In this document: positions 32,968-44,519 of the stretch, one piece after another
Numbering within the stretch: position 1 is the stretch's first letter
Layout: every line of letters starts with the position of its first letter
NCBI RefSeq assembly: GCF_028009165.1
Contig: NC_079245.1
Span: 744,001 to 808,000, forward strand
Reading direction: 5' to 3'
From: Akanthomyces muscarius
Lineage: Eukaryota > Ascomycota > Sordariomycetes > Hypocreales > Cordycipitaceae
DNA: 64,000 nucleotides
Position numbers and translations under genes: made by a program
Notes under the pieces: generated by a model
Seen by the model: only the letters and a program-made list of their open reading frames with translations
Database searches by the model: none
Told to the model about the DNA's origin: nothing

Positions 32968-34208
32968 ATGCCTTCCCAAGAGAGCAGTACTCTCCGCCGC
33001 AGAAACTTGGTGTCCGCGATGCCTCTCCTCCCGCCTTTGTCGAGCTGCCGCCCGTCCTGCTACACTCCCAAGGCGCCGCTCGTCGCGGAGCTGGCCGCCT
33101 TTTACGAGAGCCTGCCCTCCACCAGCGGCCGTCGGGACCCCGAGTACGCGACGGGCAGGGTGTTTACGCCCATGATGCACGGGCTGCTGTTCAGCCTGAG
33201 CGAGCAGGCCCTGCTCGGGCTGGTAAATGACCCTGAGCAGGCCGAGGAAGTTTGCAGAGCGGCCCAGGCGTTTGTCTCCATGGGTGAGTCTCGCAGACAC
33301 CTCTTCCGTTGTTGAAACTCGACGTGCACTGGTAATTAACTTGGATCGTAGGAATGGCAGAATCGAGTGTCGAGTCTATGCTGGCCGCTGATGACGCCGG
33401 ATTTGTCGCGATGGGATCGTCATGGCTCCCAGATGTCCCGAGATCGACTATTGTTGTAAGTCAAGTTTTTTTATACTTGCCTTTTCTCATTTCGGGGGGG
33501 GTTTTTTTTTCATCATTTTCCTTCTTTGTCTCTCATTTCCATTTTGACTAGCTCGGCTTTTTGAAACTAACTCGACAGTCAATACTGGCCAACACGCGCG
33601 ACAGAGGCATCTGCGTCGTCTCTGGCAAGATGCTCGGCGTCGAACAAGTCCCCATCGTCCCGCGCTCGATCCTCTCCAGCTCTGCCGCCCGAAATCTCTT
33701 CCGCGCCGTCACCCCCATCACGCAGCTTCTCCTCGGCGACGAGTTTGCCGCCATGTTCGAGGTTCAGCTGCTCAACGCCCGCGGCGTCGCCGAGCGGCCC
33801 TGGAACTTCCTGACGCTCAACAGCTACCTGGGCGCCGTCTTCAGGGCCGGCCGTCTCGGCCTTTGTCCGTGCCGGATCACCCGGGACGGCGGCGCGGGAG
33901 AAGGCTTTCGCGTGCACTTTTCCGTGCACTGGATGCACAAAACCGTCGTGTCTGGCGAGGAGGCCGAGGCGTGCCGCGAGCCAGGCCTTTGCAGCATCAA
34001 CGCCATGCTCTTTCAGTGTCGGACCGAGGAGCGCGAGAGTATCTGCGAGTTTGACGTGACCGGGAAGCAGATCAAAGAGGGCCATTGTTTTTTCGTAGAT
34101 GTGTCGACGGCCGCGGACGCCATTGGCATGCATGACATGCTCGCCTTTCGATGGACCGTCGGCGTCGTCTTCTGCCTGGGGGGCATGTGCGATGCGTTCC
34201 CAATGTAG
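32968..34208 (+). CDS. HNH-endonuclease-like protein lacking the catalytic His
   Basis: Exons 32968-33283, 33352-33455 and 33579-34208, 349 residues. The C-terminal domain (residues about 140-330) follows the layout of fungal HNH-nuclease proteins: TRDRGICVVSGK, then VEQVPIVPRS where relatives have an AHIVP-like block, then LNSYLGAVFRAGRLGLCP where relatives have NL.TL...H..WD.G.F.L.P, then RVHFSVHWM. The first His is Pro, and no His is present in the second block, so the metal-binding site is missing. The N-terminal 140 residues are unrecognised. A second, broken copy with the same intron positions and phases begins at 36587. The fold assignment is tentative; nuclease activity is not expected. 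Confidence 0.65.
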
Positions 34209-35053
34209 GAGATGACAAAGGAGTATGCTGAAATGTTCGACCTTTCATTGACCGCTAGTGGTGTGGTTGGGCTGCACACCGGTGCAGGCAAGACGTCCTC
34301 CCCAAGGTCGAGGTCTCCCGCAATGGCCCTTGCAGCTGTACATTACAACCAGGGCAAAGCCTGCTAGTACGGCGTCGTATTTGGTTTTTGCCATAATTAG
34401 CATTTACCCCTCCCCTATTTTTGCGCTTGGATTTCATACAGCTCGGAAGCTCGGGGCCGGTTAGGATTTGTTGCAATATCTACGGTCTAAATTGCACTGC
34501 GGTACATGTGAGTTGAATATTGTTGTATTTACTCTGCTCAGTGCATCAAAAGGATTTGAAAAGTGGTGATACTGGAACGTAATTGCTAAAAGATATTTTA
34601 GAGAAAGTTCAGGATCATTCAAGTTGTTTTTCGCACAAGCGTGTCCCGGTTAATGTGTCCAACAGGTCGCCGTTTGCGAGGCAGGTTACCGTATGGCGCC
34701 GGTCACCTTTTCACAACCCCAGCCAACGCCTTCCTGGCCATCGAAGAACAAAGACCTAGACAGAAAGACGAGTCCTGTGCAATGTGATAGGCAAAGTACA
34801 CACTCTGGCTCCTCTAAAAGGGAAAAGGTTGAACAAAAAGGGTTCAGTTGGGCCAGAGGCAACCCACCGGTCGCAGCTGACTAGCAGCTTTCTTGCGGTC
34901 TAAATCCGAATAATAGAAACAATTGCATCACCCATCAAGGTAAATCGTATATTATGCACATTTGAACCCCCAATGAACTCTGAGCTTGTGGCGTAGTTGT
35001 GTTTGGACGAGGCTCTCACAATACCTGCACCACCGAGCCCAGGTACTGGGTGA
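34209..35053. other. Intergenic region
   Basis: About 0.85 kb after the HNH-like gene. It contains a 63-codon open frame at 34693 without recognisable features. Nothing is supported. Confidence 0.45.
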
Positions 35054-35494
35054 ATTGCGCAACGACTTTACTTACCTCAGTCATTTCCGAGCGCAGATAG
35101 ACATCTTCGTCAAGGGTCATCCGAAGAGAGCGGTTCCAGCGGTGCCAGCGGCGGTACTCATTCCAGCTGGGGCGCTTCCAACCGACCGGGTGCCTTCTCC
35201 CGCGCTACTTCTGTTGCAGGTAGTGACCGGGTTTCCAGTCCTCCTGGTGACAAAATCGCCATTTCTGTTGTCTCTGCGGTTACTGGTAGCTCTGAAGCTA
35301 CTGGTGTGTCTGCTCCCGCAACTTCTGCTACTGCGGCCGAGGACCAAGCTCCCAATGTTCCTGATCCTCTACAGTTCCTGAAAGGCCATGCGAACAAAAT
35401 CAGTGAGTCGATGGGAGAATCTGATCCCGCCAACACGACCCCGATGGAGGAGTTGGCTGAGCAGGTTGCAAACCTCACACTGCCTGAGGAGTAA
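35054..35494 (+). CDS. Ser/Thr-rich hypothetical protein, 5' end unresolved
   Basis: An open frame of 146 codons to a TAA at 35492-35494 has protein-like composition: Ser/Gly/Thr-rich first half (SSEESGSSGASGGTHSSW), Ala/Thr middle, then an acidic C-terminal helix (PDPLQFLKGHANKISESMG, MEELAEQVANLTLPEE). No ATG opens the frame early, so at least one upstream exon is needed. Possible acceptor sites are the CAGs ending at 35080 and 35096. I found no convincing first exon. It lies between the two HNH-like paralogs. It could be a real small gene or a relic. The family is unrecognised. Confidence 0.35.
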   Translation: MAQRLYLPQSFPSADRHLRQGSSEESGSSGASGGTHSSWGASNRPGAFSRATSVAGSDRVSSPPGDKIAISVVSAVTGSSEATGVSAPATSATAAEDQAPNVPDPLQFLKGHANKISESMGESDPANTTPMEELAEQVANLTLPEE

Positions 35495-36586
35495 GCTGTC
35501 GAGACTGTCGGCTCAACAGCCATGCTTTGCTTCTTCCTCTCTTTTTTGCACTTGAGATTTTTCTTCTGTCTACCATCCACTTCTTTCTTTGATTTTGTAA
35601 TTTTTCACATTTTGCTTTCGATTCGTCGCTACCGACTTCATGCTGCCAAGTTTGCCCTGACTTCAGAAATTTCTGAGTCATTTGTTGGACTTTTTCTTTC
35701 CTTCGTTCTTACCTGACTTCCACCACGTTACTGAAGATATTTGCAGAGATTGCCGAGATGCGCTTCAGATAGATTCTAGCTCGGGAATTTTGCTCGCGTA
35801 CACTAAAAAGAATGACAACTTGCTTTACCCACGAATGAACCCTTCCCACTGAGTCTCCCCAAGTAGAATATGAATCTGACGCGGCCAGCTCAATCTCCTG
35901 TGGCAGTGAATGGCTCACGCGACAAATGACGGCCTCGCATTGGCTCAAGACCACGTAGGGCCTAGTTCCTCCGATGGCAGTCACGGAGCTCGCGAACAGG
36001 TTCTGTAGCAAAGAAGATCACAATACACAAATAACGTCAGCGCGAAAATTATCCCTCTGAACTAGCAGAATAAAAGTAGTCCTGCTAAAATACCAAGAGG
36101 TTGAGACCTGTCGCCACCGGCCTCCCATACCTGTGCTTCGCGGTAGCAACCGTGCTCCCTCAAAGTTCAAGCCCATCAAGCCACATTCGCCTATTGGAAG
36201 CGCACATGCGTTATCCGACTACGCTGTAGCCTCTCGCGATTTGTTTGTTTCGGATCCACACCATCCGCTTCGAACGCCCCCGAAGCTTAACAGCAGTGCG
36301 CTACAGGCAGAAGCCGGCGGCTGCTCATCGTCCACGAGGCTTCCAAATGAGAATTCAATAAGCGAAAGAGAAAGCCGATCTCCTGCAGAGTATGTGCAAC
36401 TAACAAGTATAAGAAGAGGGCCAGAAGCCTTCCCATAGAGCCATCAGACCGAGCCTCTCCTCACACTGCCACGTAACTAACCGCGAGAAAAACAGCAGCA
36501 CAGACCCCTTCCCGAAATAATAATCACGATGGCGACGGGAAGCAGTTTCATCCCTCTTTTTTTCCCAAGACGATCCGGTCCCAGAC
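35495..36586. other. Intergenic region
   Basis: About 1.1 kb. It starts with a T-rich 3' flank and contains a 101-codon Ser-rich open frame at 36133-36438 with no family signal. No supported gene. Confidence 0.45.
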
Positions 36587-37792
36587 ATGTACGTCGCGCC
36601 ACCGCTAACGAGCAATTTCGAAGCCGCCTGTCTCGAGAAGATGCCGCTTGTGGACCGAATCGCCAACGCGTACCAGTCCATTCGCGTAACGCCCGATATG
36701 CCCATTTGCTCTTGGAACCGCAGCGGTCGAAGTTGCAAGCACATCACCGTGTGGACACATGGCTTCCTTTACACTATGAGCAGGGAGTCGCTGGAATATT
36801 TGATTGAGAACCCCGATGTGGCGGAGCAAGTTTGTGATAATGCCAAGGCGTTCCTCCTTCTGTGTAAGTCACAGACTCCTTCTTCCCTTGGCTTTTTTTG
36901 GTTACCGCATTCAAATTATGTATTGCTGACTTTTCTTTTTGGAAAAAAGGTTCTGCCCATGACATGAGAAAGAAATACTTCAGAGACACTTCAGTCTGGG
37001 TGGCTCCCCGATCATACACCTCTACGGTAAACAGACATTTCCCCTTCTTGGAACTTTTTACTCCAAAGATTTTTTTCATACTGGTGACTGACTTCTTTTT
37101 TGCTCAGGCTGGGTGCATCGGGCGCTGACTACACGGTGTGCGCGATATCTAAGAAGAGAGGCAGCGTGATTCCGACTTTGATTGTCCCATCACAAACAAC
37201 CTGCAGTCCCACCTCTCAGCTGCTACTCGCCGAGCTCCTCTACATTTCCACGGCTTTCTTCGGCTCTTCCATCACCGACCGGATCATGGCCCTGTTTAGA
37301 GAGAAGCACAAGGCGTCTCACGGGAACGGAAATTATATTCACCTCAACCCATACCTGAGCGACCTCTTCATCGCTGGGTTCTTGGGGCTGCGCCCGCTCG
37401 CCTTGACAAGGGCCTCGGAAGAAAAGACAAATCGTCCGTACCACGTTCACTTTTCCGTCCACTGGATGCCGCAGAACGGCAAGGGCCCCAACGAATACAT
37501 GGAAGACCCTAGTCATGAACTCGCGTGGATGCTATACCCGACCATGGATTACCAAAAAAACGGCGACATGATTTGCGAGATGGATGCCGTCACGAAACAG
37601 CCCATTCTCGATGGCCACGAGTGCGCCGCGAAGCATTCCAGCTACTAAAGCGCCGAAAATATGTTTGTCCTGCTTGCATTTCGGTGGACGGTCACCATGG
37701 CGCTGTGCCTGGCTGGGGCCGTGGGCCTGGACGAAGATGACATCCTCACGGACTTGGGGGGTGACTCTGGGTCCGATATATCTGACGAGTGA
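36587..37792 (+). pseudogene. Broken second copy of the HNH-like gene
   Basis: Exon 1 is 36587-36863 and exon 2 is 36950-37026. Both end in the same phases as in the intact paralog at 32968. Exon 3 from 37108 gives ADYTVCAISKKRG, then LIVPSQ, HLNPYLSDLFIAGFLGLRP, and YHVHFSVHWMP, clearly aligned with the paralog. Two lesions are seen. Joining exon 2 to exon 3 at the obvious sites puts the frame off by one. A TAA at 37646-37648 interrupts the frame 13 codons before LLAFRWTV, which matches MLAFRWTV of the paralog with the same spacing from the preceding GH. The frame then continues to a TGA at 37790-37792 with an acidic tail. A different splice pattern could restore the first lesion but not the TAA. 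Confidence 0.6.
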
Positions 37793-38788
37793 TCCCAATC
37801 CCTTTGGCTGTGGTCAGGCGACACTTAGGTGGCTTTCAGGGATGTTAGCGAATCAAATTTCCGCTCTCAGGCGGTACTTAGCTTTGGTAGCCATCAACGC
37901 CTAAATCAAGGTATTGCTACTCTCCGGAAGGACATCACACTACCGCGCTACAGGGATTATTTGCAGTAGAAAGCTGTATTCTCTGCTATTTCTAAGCACT
38001 GGGTAAAGGCACGGTACGTTACTGTCGCCCTACCACAGCCAAAGGGATAGGTAGAGGGTGTCCTTTTTTGTTACCTCTTGTGTCGATGCCTGGGAACTCG
38101 ATCGTACACGGCGGGCACTTCCATCATCAGCTTGCATTTGCATGGGACAAACCAGACGAGGACTAATTTAAATATCAAACATTGGGCTCGATCCCTTTCT
38201 TGTGTGTTGATGCTTCGAAGCTTCTTGATGCTGCGCAGCCTAAGGCGAACTTTGTGCTGAGTGCCGCTGCTATGGTGGTATGCTTTGTCATGAGTTGCGC
38301 CGAACATTGATCACATTCCACGCATCATCATTTGAAAAGAACTACTCGGTGGTTACACTTTGACTTGATCCATTGACGCTTATTTGACTCTTTAATTATA
38401 TACAAATGCCGCCTCCTTGCCAGCATCAAAACAGAACCCCTTTATAAATTGGCTCAAACGCCGAGCAGACTGCGCGCACGCAGCTGTTCCGATGGTCGAG
38501 GAAGAAGAAAAAATGTCAAAAAAAGTGTACATGTTGTGGATTTGTGTGTGTGCCGTCTTTGTCTCTGTTGTGACAGAAATGCCGTGCTTGTGAATTATTC
38601 CGTCTATATGCCAGTTTTTCAAATCGAAGACAAAAAAAGGGAAAACGAAATGCAAGTAAATGCTGCTTGTGGTCCCAAATCGACTCCGAAAGGTGTATGC
38701 CGAGAGATGTATGAAAAAAAAAATTGTGCCCTTGCTAGAAAAAGCAAACTCCGAAACAAAGTGCCTGTTATTGTCTGAAAAGGCTCGC
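37793..38788. other. Intergenic region
   Basis: About 1 kb holding the 3' side of the membrane-protein gene at 38789. No gene is seen. A9 and similar short A-runs occur near 38510-38720. Confidence 0.45.
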
Positions 38789-40916
38789 TTACTGACGCAT
38801 ACCCCATTGAGGCTTCAATTGGTCGCCAAAATTGCCCGCCGCAAAGACAGTATCGCCGGGCAGACGGCTGACACGTCCGGCGCCACTTCTGATGGCGCCG
38901 AGCTGCACAGCCGAGATGCCGCTGCGGTTACTCCTGATACTTCCGGCGTCGCTCGAGGTTCCGTCCTCCTTGAACTTCTTGGGCGGTGCAAAGTCCAGAC
39001 CGGTAAAGGTGGACGACTTGCGGAGCAAGTGCGGGCTGGGGAGAGGAGCGAGTTCGTCAAAGGCCGTGACCATAGGCGAAGCACCAGCGTGTCCTGGCTT
39101 GTATGGTCGGCGTTCACCCAGGGGGCTCTGGCTGCGACCAGCTGCGTGGTCCTTGAACAGTTCTGGCGGCGCAAAGTCCATGGCATTGATGAGCGCTGTG
39201 TCGTCTGTGAGCTTGGAGGGTGTTGGCAGCGTTTTGAGAGCGGCAGGGGGAGGAAGCTTCTTCTTGGGCGGTGGGCGGCCGAATTGACCGTGGGAGCCAG
39301 CGCGCATGCGACCACGTCCTCCAGGCAGGCTCATGCCACCGACAGAACCAGGACCACGGGGTCTTCGAGGACCAGGCGGGCCACGACGGGCGCCTCCGGG
39401 AGGTGGCGTCATAGCACGGCGAGTAACAGACTGGGCATATGGCATGACAAAGGCGTTGCTGTCGGCGTCGTAGTAGGCAGCGTCGCCAAGATAGCCAGCG
39501 TTGTAGTCGTCATGATGATGTTCTCCCTGGGTGGGCAGGGGCGGTGCCTCGGCATAGTCCTCAAAATACTCCTTGTAGAAAGATCTGATACGGTTGGCGC
39601 GGTATTCAGGGTCCTCGGATTGTGTGACCTCTGCCGGGGGCAGAGGCACGACACCAACAGACAGTCTCTTGGCTGTTGTTTGCGGGACGCCCAATCCCTC
39701 CAGGTGGTTTTGCTGCACGTCATCGACTACATAGTGCGTGTCTTCGTAGTATTCGGTTGTCTGGATTTGAGGGTAGGCGTTGCCGTGGTCGTCATAGACT
39801 GCGTGGCTGTCGTCATGTCCATGCATAGTCTCGGGGGACATGATGGTTGGAAGTTCAACATTGAGGCCCAGACCATGGTCGTGGGGATCCTGGTGGCCAA
39901 GATCATCGCTGAGCTGAGCAACACCAACGTTAGGCTCCTGGTCAACGGTACCGGGAAGCTCGAAGCGAAAGTTGTTGTCCATGGGCAGACCGGTGTGGGG
40001 GTCCTTGGTAACGGCGGCGGGAGGCGAAGCAACGTCAGGCATCTCATAAATACTCTCATCGTCTGCGTGGGCGTTGTGAACCGTGCCAATCTCCGGGACA
40101 ACTGGCTGAACGGGCAGGTTCTTGTCGGGAACGGAGGGAGGCACGTCGACTTGGGCAATGTGAGCAGGCAGTGGCTCGGTCGGCGTAGCGAAAGGGTCGG
40201 CAGAGAGAGGAGACTGCGACTTGGAGTGTGTGCGAGGAGGGAGGTTGCTGGCGAAAGACTGGCGTTTGCTGCTCATGGGAGAGTAGGGTTCTCTGGGAAA
40301 CGAGCGGACGGAAGAGCCATCGCCACCACAGTAGAGAGGCACAGTGTGGTAAGGATCCTGCTGGTTGTGGTAGGACTTGGCGAGGGAGTGAATCGACTCC
40401 TTGGACCCGTTAAGATCGGGAGGGAGCAGGTATGGTGACGAGAGGTTCATATCCATGGACAGCTGGCCAGGACGGTGCTGCTGCTTTTCACCAGCGGCAC
40501 CAAACATGGCCGTCATTCGCTTTCCCTTGGACGGAGCTTCATCGAGGCCATAGTCGAGGTCGGTTTCTCGATATTTCGCGTCTTCCATGTGCATACGTTT
40601 GACGCTTCTTCGGTGGAGAATGAAGAATGTGATGGCGGCAGCGACGACGGGGATTCTATGTCTCGTTAGCAAGAGTATGACGGAGTTGCAGCACAGTAAT
40701 AGCTTACACTACTCCAAGGGCAATAGCCAAGTTGGTAGCATTGGGACTGATGCCACGACCGCAGGTCTCGTTTTTAGAGCAAAGATGCTCATCATCCGAT
40801 CGGCGAGTGATCCGGGACCAAAGGCTGGGCATCTCTGCGGCGACTTGGCGAGCCAAGTTAAAGTGTGGATGCCTAGGTTGTGAAGCAGCGCTGGGGCTGT
40901 CTTGTTGATTATCCAT
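38789..40916 (-). CDS. Single-pass membrane protein with long cytoplasmic tail
   Basis: Two exons, 40708-40916 and 38789-40655 (intron 52 nt), 691 residues. The short N-terminal part (CSKNETCGRGISPNATNLA) is followed by one transmembrane helix formed across the splice junction, at about 60-82 (IALGVVIPVVAAAITFFIL), and a basic HRRSVKR flank, so the roughly 600-residue C-terminus should be cytoplasmic. The tail is disordered and Pro/Gly/Asp-rich. It has a conserved-looking core EDPEYRANRIRSFYKEYF...YLGDAAYYDADSNAFVMPYAQ near residue 430, a basic GPPGPRRPRGPG stretch, and two DFAPPxxFK motifs. I recognise it only as a Pezizomycotina-type uncharacterised protein. No enzyme domain is seen. A long antisense open frame on the plus strand is a shadow. 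Confidence 0.8.
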
Positions 40917-43900
40917 GGCGAAGGGCTCGGCAAAGCAAGCGATGGGATTGGCAGGATAACGGTAAAAGAGGATCAGAGCAAGACTCGAGCGTGCATTTCC
41001 GAGAATCGAGACGAGGTTGAAATTCGAGGCGGTAGACGAGAAAACAAGAGTCGTTACGTTCCTCGTTAGGTGGGGAGAGCTGGATGTGCCACCAGGAACG
41101 ATGTTTGTCGGGAAACGGACGATAGAACGAGGGCGTGTTTCAATGGCGAGACGTCTAGACAAATTATGCGCCGCAAAATTCGAAGGAACAGACTCGTCCA
41201 GTGTCGGGAGGCGGTTTTCGAAATATCGTTAAAAGAGTGACGCGGTGCTGAGCTGTACCGAAGCGTGGGTGGTGTTGTTAAGGAATGACTGTAGTCTGAG
41301 TAAACAAAACTACTGAAAGCAGAACGGTTGAACAATCTAAAGAGTGACTGAAAAGAACGTGAGGGTTGGCGACGAAAAAACACGGTACCGCGAGCCCGGC
41401 CTGGAACGAGATTGCTAGAGAAGAGGAAAAGGAAGGAAAGGAAGGGAAAAGGGCAAAGCAACGAGATGAGGCTCCAGAGAGAGAGAGAGCGGGAGCAGGA
41501 GGGCGATGCGAGGAGCGTGGGCGGCCACCCATTGGGCCAATGGCGAACGAGCCAGGGGGGGACCTGGCCTAGTCAGGTACCAGGAGCGGGCCGACAGGGA
41601 CGAGCAGACTGAAAAATACAAGGCACGGAGCGCTGTGTGACAGCTCATTTAGCAGTGTGGGACGCTGGAATTGGCACAAATACAGGGCACGGGGTGCTAG
41701 ATCGCAAGTGGTGGCCGCTGGAAAAGGGTACTTTTGCACCTGTAAGCTAAAGCGGGTGGGTGCCTGGAGCTAGCGCCGAAGCGGAAAGGCACCAAACGGG
41801 CCTCCTCACCACCACCACCACCAAGAGACAAGCCTGTTGCCTGCCTGCCTGCTCACCTGCGAATTAGCAAGAGCCGGTCCGTGTTTTGCTTGAGTTGACA
41901 AGCATGGTCTCCTTTCGTAGCGGGGCGCTCAATGACAGGCAAGACAGGGCATGCGAGCGACGGCCAACAGGGGAGGGGAGGCCACGACGAGTACCGATTT
42001 TGTTTTATTAGCGCCGGGGCCAGACCGCTGCACGCCGTGGCTTGAGAAAGCCGCTTTGTAAGAGGTTTAATTGGCAATGGGCCCTTTGTTCCTGAGCGTG
42101 CCACAGGGGGTGGTGAGAGGCAGATGAGGGCTTGATACCTCGACAGGGTTTCACTGCAGAAAAGAGGACGGCACATGTTCCCGGAGCTGCTAGCCTGCTG
42201 CTGGATCGAACAGAGACTGACACTTTTCATCGATGAGGAAAATTTGATACTGGTGGGAATACGTATGTAGGGCAAAGCTATTGTACGAATCGGGAAGTGT
42301 GTGATGGCGACACTGACTGATGGGATGGTTCATGCCCCAGGGGTTTTCGTGGCTGTCTTGTCGACATCAATGCAGCAATGCCCGTTTCGATTGTGCATTG
42401 CTCCGACAGGGGCGGGGGACAGACAAGCAGGGGAGGTTTTGTTTATTATTCGTCTTTGCACAAAACCGCGCAAAGTGCATGGGATAACCAGCTAAATTTA
42501 ATACGTTGCATGCCATTCTTATCGCGTGCTACCAGTATTACCAGTATTATCATCGAGGGCCCAGCGGAACTGTTTGCTAATAAAAAGTCAAAGGAGAAGA
42601 AGCCTTGACTTGCCTTGCCAGGTGGCCCTCCAGAATCCATGCATCGAGCTTTATTTAATGCACCGAGATAAGAGGAGACCTGTGGGCTTTTGTGCGGAGG
42701 CTGCCGTTGTTTGTCACCGATGCAAAAAGCAAAGCTGTCCAGCGAACACTTACCCAGTATCCGTATCCGTGACAATATACCAGAAACCAGACCCGAGTCT
42801 TACAATGGTCTTGGTTCCGACTGCTAGACTCTTGGCGTATGCGATCCAGACCCTCTGCAGTCGTCGAGTTTCTCTCTTCTCTGCTGTGCAAATTTTCTGC
42901 ACATGCACTATTTTGCGGACCGTTGCACTTTTTTTTCCTGCCAGTAACCCGTGCCTGATGTAACCTTGACCAAGATGTGCCAGGTTTATCGCCGACACGC
43001 TAAAAAAGTCCAAGGAGGCAGATGTTCGCCAAAAAAAAAAAAAACAACCAGGAACCAGAAAAAGGGGCGCCAGCTCCGGCGTATTGATTGGCTTGCCCTG
43101 GGCGGCACAGCCCACTGGCTTATGCAGGTACCAACGAAAAAAACGCCCATCATCATCAAAGAAATGAGGTGCGTGTGGGGAATTATCCTCTTGTTCCAAT
43201 AATAATAACTACTGGTACACTCGACCGATATCAGTCCTCCTGCCTTGCGGCTAGTCGGCCCTTGAAGACGGAGAAGCCGCGAAGCCGTCTTCTTGCTACT
43301 CAGTAGTACTCGGTACAGTCTCTCGAACCATTGTCGTGGAGTAACATTCCGATCTTCAGCCTCCAAAACAAAACAAAGAAAAGTAAAAAAAAAAAAAAAA
43401 AAAAAAAGGATTGCATCGGCGTGCGTGTCAGATGGCAAGGAATCGAACCCCCACATCTCCCGTCACTTTGTCCTGTCAAGGCGCTGCTGCATGCTATTGC
43501 AGGGCATGTTACCATTATCAAATCATGTCCGTGTTGTATTTATTTATTTGTTTTTCGCCCTGGTCCTTGGGTGTGCAATTGTCGCCAATAGATCGAATAA
43601 AAATATACATTGTTATTTTACTACTCAGTACCATCCGTGTCGGGACCCCGCGTCTGCCCCTGCGTGTATCTGAGTCGTCCACGGTCGCGTTATCAAAACA
43701 TTCCATCTCCCTTGGACAATTGATCGGCCACTTTTTCATGTTGGCTTCTTCCCTTTTTGCTTCACCTTGTCAGCTTTTGCTTGTTTTGAACCAACAAAAA
43801 GTCTAAATAATAATATCTTTTAGACTTTTTTGCTTATTTCTTCCCGCCTTGCATCTTGAACCGCGCGTTCCCGCTGCCACAATGTCTGTTCGCCAGGCAG

Positions 43901-44519
43901 CCTCTCCCGTCCCGTCCAACCGTCTGTCTAGCCATCCAATTGTCTAAACTCACCCAACCCAGTTATGCCCTTGCACTTTTTCTTTCATCACCTCTCACTT
44001 GACCATGTCTACCAGTAATCAGAATTTGTTCATTCAAAACTCGCCTAAAAAACTGTCAAACTACTGCACCTCTGCATTCCGCCATCGCTGTCTGGCAGCT
44101 TGGACCTTGCAGACAGCAAACGTTCTAGACCTTCTCCACACCGCACCACCACAGCTTGCTGGGCGCGGCCGCCTCCGGAATCGTTGAAAAGGGAATCCAC
44201 CGAGAGCCGCGTTTTTTTGTTCTTGTCTGCTTGCCATTTTCTGGCTCGGCCGTATGGCCAAGTCTGGAAAGGAGGGGTGGTTAAAGGCGTTTGCGTGGCG
44301 CCGCCCAGGGTGAAATGACCTGCAGATGCGACAGCCTGTTCGCGTCCAGACATGGGAAGTCAGCTGGCCGGCTGACACAGCGCTACTATCTGCAACTCCT
44401 TATTATCCTCCCGTCACGACCCCCGCATGTGTCTACTGGTAAACTTGTGCCTGAATCGGCCATCGGTTGCTCGATTGAATATCCTGTAGCCCAAGCGCTG
44501 TGCAAACATGGCAACTATA
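40917..44519. other. Gene-poor intergenic region, 3.6 kb
   Basis: The first 700 bases are upstream of the membrane-protein gene (pyrimidine-rich leader on its strand, CCACCACCACCACC near 41808). The rest has no supportable gene. A 23-A run and a tRNA-like sequence lie near 43385-43505. Small open frames show no features. Confidence 0.45.
43385..43505 (-). other. tRNA-like Pol III unit or tRNA relic with T23 end
   Basis: On the minus strand GGTTCGATTCC, an exact match to the Pol III B box/T-arm consensus, lies at about 43439-43449. TAGCATGCAG, an A-box-like sequence, lies 47 nt upstream of it, roughly the tRNA spacing. A T23 run (A23 on the plus strand, 43385-43407) follows 31 nt downstream, as a terminator would. 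However, I cannot pair the acceptor ends or a five-base-pair anticodon stem, so this is not a functional tRNA by eye. It may be a decayed tRNA, a tRNA-derived SINE end or chance. Confidence 0.3.

Noticed and set aside
38660..40438. 592-codon open frame antisense to the single-pass membrane protein
   Set aside because: The minus-strand frame has a membrane helix completed by a splice and a conserved-looking core. The plus frame has no features.
43408..43505. Functional tRNA gene call
   Set aside because: The B box is perfect, but the acceptor and anticodon stems do not pair. It is kept only as a tRNA-like observation.
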